From: DASUPK01 sp036505735
GTDB taxonomy: Bacteria > Actinomycetota > Thermoleophilia > Solirubrobacterales > 70-9
Direction: 5' to 3'
DNA length: 19,805 nucleotides
NCBI GenBank assembly: GCA_036505735.1
Contig: DASXSZ010000013.1
Location: 1-19,805 of the forward strand
In this document: in pieces, positions 19,059 to 19,805 of the stretch
Position numbering within the stretch: position 1 is the stretch's first letter
Layout: every line of letters starts with the position of its first letter
Position numbers and translations under genes: made by a program
Notes under the pieces: model-generated
The model's database searches: none
What the model saw: only the letters and a program-made list of their open reading frames with translations
Told to the model about the DNA's origin: nothing

Positions 19059-19669
19059 CCACTGCTTCCAGCGCTCCCAGCGTCCCCGGCCGCCGCGGCG
19101 CGGAGGCCAAGGCCACGCGCGATGCGCTGGTGCGGGCGGCGCTCGACCTGTTCACCGAGCGCGGCTATGCCGAGGTCGGCACCGAGGAGATCGTGGCCCG
19201 CGCCAAGGTGACGCGCGGAGCGCTGTACCACCATTTCCGGGACAAGCGGGACTTGTTCCGGTCCGTCTTCGAGCGGGTGGAGGACGAGCTGATGGAGCGC
19301 ATCGGCGCCCGGATGGGCGGGGCGGACAACCCCTGGGACCTGATGGTGACGGGGATGCGCTCCTTCCTGGACGCCTGCGAGGAGCCGGCGGTCAAGCAGA
19401 TCGCCCTGATCGACGCCCCGGCCGTACTCGGCTGGAGCGAATGGCGCGAGATCGACAACCGCCACGGACTCGGCCTGACCCGCGCGGCGCTGGAGGGCGC
19501 GGTCTCGGCCGGGGTCCTCCGCCCGATCGCCGTCGAGCCGATGGCGCACCTCTTCGTCGCAGCCCTCTCCGAGGCCGCCTTCGTGATCGCCTACGCTGAG
19601 CGGCCGCGCAAGGCGAGGGCCGAGGTGGAAGAGGCGCTCCTCCAGCTGGTCGAGGGCCTGCGGGCCTAG
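19055..19669 (+). CDS. TetR-family transcription regulator
   Basis: A 204-residue TetR-type repressor. The N-terminal HTH (about 22-68) reads DALVRAALDLFTERGYAEVGTEEIVARAKVTRGALYHHFRDKRDLF, with the classic VTRGALYHHFRDK recognition helix and tail. The C-terminal part (about 75-204) is helical and ligand binding, including APAVLGWSEWREIDNRHGLG, common in actinobacterial TetR proteins. ATG 19055 is overlapped by a palindrome, suggesting self-control. Its stop shares CTAG with the convergent thiolase gene. The thiolase and acyl-CoA dehydrogenase nearby make fatty-acid or acyl-CoA control a reasonable idea, but the ligand cannot be read from the sequence. Confidence 0.93.
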   Translation: MSTASSAPSVPGRRGAEAKATRDALVRAALDLFTERGYAEVGTEEIVARAKVTRGALYHHFRDKRDLFRSVFERVEDELMERIGARMGGADNPWDLMVTGMRSFLDACEEPAVKQIALIDAPAVLGWSEWREIDNRHGLGLTRAALEGAVSAGVLRPIAVEPMAHLFVAALSEAAFVIAYAERPRKARAEVEEALLQLVEGLRA

Positions 19670-19805
19670 TTCAGCCGTTCGACGAGCATCGCCTCGCCCT
19701 GACCGCCGGCGACGCACATCGTCTCGAGGCCGACCTGGTGATCGTCCGTCTCCATGGCGTTGAGCAGGGTGCCCATGATCCGGGCGCCCGTCATGCCGAA
19801 CGGGT
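19666..19805 (-). CDS. Thiolase (acetyl-CoA C-acyltransferase), C-terminal end only
   Basis: The last 46 residues of a thiolase, which continues off the right edge. The text PFGMTGARIMGTLLNAM matches the GHPxGxTGAR region that follows the active-site His, although the His itself is just outside. GLETMCVAGGQGEAMLVERLN contains the second catalytic Cys, in the form CVAGGQG (commonly CVGGGQG or CIGGGQG). The stop TAG (minus strand, 19668-19666) overlaps the TetR stop in CTAG. The enzyme class is secure, but whether it is biosynthetic or degradative (FadA-like) cannot be told from this piece. It fits a beta-oxidation role beside the acyl-CoA dehydrogenase. Confidence 0.9.
   Translation of the reverse strand, partial: PFGMTGARIMGTLLNAMETDDHQVGLETMCVAGGQGEAMLVERLN

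Overview
The window is gene-dense and strongly GC-rich, with mostly G/C third codon positions. I see no tRNA, rRNA, CRISPR array or insertion sequence. Several features point to an actinobacterium: an F420-type LLM oxidoreductase, a CtpE-like Ca2+ P-type ATPase, a stand-alone LigD-type polymerase domain with a LigC-type ligase, an ECF sigma/membrane-partner pair, and many starts that look leaderless. The small-protein style suggests a Thermoleophilia/Solirubrobacterales-like soil lineage. That last placement is an impression from memory, not a search result.

Layout, left to right. A minus-strand run (1-2357) reads LLM oxidoreductase, SnoaL/NTF2-like protein, then the NAD(P) transhydrogenase alpha subunit, which is cut by the left edge. 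A plus-strand run (2423-7304) follows: an Xre-like antitoxin and RES-domain toxin, then a CtpE-like ATPase whose stop overlaps the start of a pyruvate kinase. From 7377 to 9820 lie a SnoaL-like gene with a promoter and palindrome, a DUF421 membrane protein, a PaaI-type thioesterase and an atypical crotonase. From 9867 to 13563 lie a LigD-type primase/polymerase, a small secreted or anchored protein, a Crp/Fnr regulator, a cupin and a LigC-type ATP-dependent ligase. From 13598 to 17724 lie L-2-hydroxyglutarate oxidase, a small membrane protein, a lipoprotein and a long-chain-type acyl-CoA dehydrogenase. The right end has a membrane protein overlapping an ECF sigma gene, a TetR regulator, and a thiolase C-terminus cut by the right edge.

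Functional themes are acyl-CoA metabolism (crotonase, thioesterase, acyl-CoA dehydrogenase, thiolase, probably under TetR control), break repair of the NHEJ type (polymerase domain plus LigC, no Ku in view), central metabolism (transhydrogenase, pyruvate kinase, LhgO), and a RES/Xre toxin-antitoxin module.

The most interesting thing is in the junctions. Several genes have a TAnnnT -10-like hexamer only 6-9 nt before the start codon, as expected for leaderless transcripts. At three tight same-strand junctions the TAG of that hexamer is also the stop codon of the upstream gene. At a fourth junction a TTGACA -35 box contains the upstream TGA stop. Divergent genes appear to share overlapping opposite-strand -10 boxes, and two convergent gene pairs share one CTAG as both stop codons. 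No stretch of 300 bases lacks a gene; the longest gap is 11273-11422.
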